Assembly (NCBI GenBank): GCA_021413865.1
Contig: JAIOPN010000062.1
Coordinates: 1-64,000, forward strand
Length of the DNA: 64,000 bases
Reading direction: 5' to 3'
From: Planctomycetota bacterium
GTDB lineage: Bacteria > Planctomycetota > Phycisphaerae > Phycisphaerales > Phycisphaeraceae
Numbering within the stretch: position 1 is the stretch's first letter; each line of letters begins with the position of its first letter. Under the pieces are notes generated by a model. That model was not told the DNA's origin. It did no database searches and saw nothing but the letters and a program-made list of their open reading frames with translations. A program made the position numbers and the translations under genes. This document shows, one piece after another, positions 63,742-64,000 of this stretch.

Positions 63742-63927
63742 CTTTTCCTACGGATGACTGAGGCAGAGTCTTCGATACCCCAATGGGAAAGGGATTGGGC
63801 ACGCGATGTGTCAGAGGCATTTCGGGTCAGTCTGATCACGGGGTGCGATGTACTTGCGTGTCGATGGGGGCGTGTGCGGTAGGGAGCGTCCGGCGAGCCC
63901 CGACGGCTAACGCGCGGAGGCGGAGCG

Positions 63928-63962
63928 CCCTCACCCCTGCCCTCTCCCGGGGGGAGAGGGGG
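63928..63962. repeat. Half copy E of the dispersed palindrome
   Basis: GCCCTCACCCCTGCCCTCTC and GGGGGGAGAGGG correspond to one end of the family. The other end is not found upstream or before the window edge. Elsewhere from 63742 to 64000 I see no gene. Confidence 0.6.
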
Positions 63963-64000
63963 TGGGCATCCATTACAATCCGTGGCGCATTTGGAACCAC

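Overview
The window is a 64-kb, high-GC stretch of a bacterial chromosome, most likely from the phylum Planctomycetota and probably a flagellated member of the class Phycisphaerae. The placement is inferred from gene content: a LEPR-xLL-type N-terminal motif on a large exported protein, a histone H1-like (Hc1-type) mini-protein, small zinc-ribbon membrane proteins, a sulfatase tail, ThuA, several Gfo/Idh/MocA oxidoreductases, and a flagellar locus with its own NtrB/NtrC-type pair. No rRNA or tRNA gene was seen.

Layout. 1-178: sulfatase C-terminus. 348-6564 (minus): a decaheme c-type cytochrome with a C-terminal LVIVD-like propeller, one base downstream of a beta-barrel outer-membrane protein; a possible porin-cytochrome module. 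6565-6900: a MITE-like palindrome. 6901-14508: cupin, a 992-residue LEPR-xLL protein with two GlcG/HbpS-type domains, HIT, PilZ, a CobA-HemD fusion, isochorismatase-like hydrolase, histone-like protein and FabZ-like dehydratase. 14567-21595: a promoter and nuoJKLMN (membrane arm of complex I), ending with a small helical protein. 21678-29805: a carbohydrate-oriented block (two Gfo/Idh/MocA proteins, a TIM-barrel isomerase, RidA, a DNA-binding protein with an AT-hook, a BNR sialidase-type protein, RmuC, ThuA). 29874-31608: a DUF4160/DUF2442 pair and a solitary nuoD.

31715-37476: a zinc-ribbon membrane protein, then a division cluster (rsmH, a triple-LysM protein, an FtsL-like protein, a class B penicillin-binding protein) closed by a clear terminator. 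37568-45069 (all minus): ROK kinase, sigma-70-family factor, gcvT, an MBOAT acyltransferase fused to an SGNH-like domain, a coupled 43-residue membrane protein and another membrane protein. 45458-62852: a TPR protein and then one long flagellar run: flgN, ntrB-like, ntrC-like, flgB, flgC, fliE, fliF, fliG, fliH, fliI, fliJ, motE-like, fliK, flgD, a small spacer protein, flgE. A sigma-54 -24/-12 element lies directly upstream of flgB and directly downstream of the sigma-54 activator gene, so the two-component pair probably drives the rod/basal-body/hook genes. The last kilobase holds a gene remnant, an atypically low-GC orphan and half of a dispersed repeat.

Intergenic spaces carry a family of roughly 140-bp nested palindromes (four full copies and one half copy). 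One copy is bracketed by a 16-bp direct repeat that duplicates the tail of a terminator, which suggests that the element can move. A second, smaller palindrome family appears twice.
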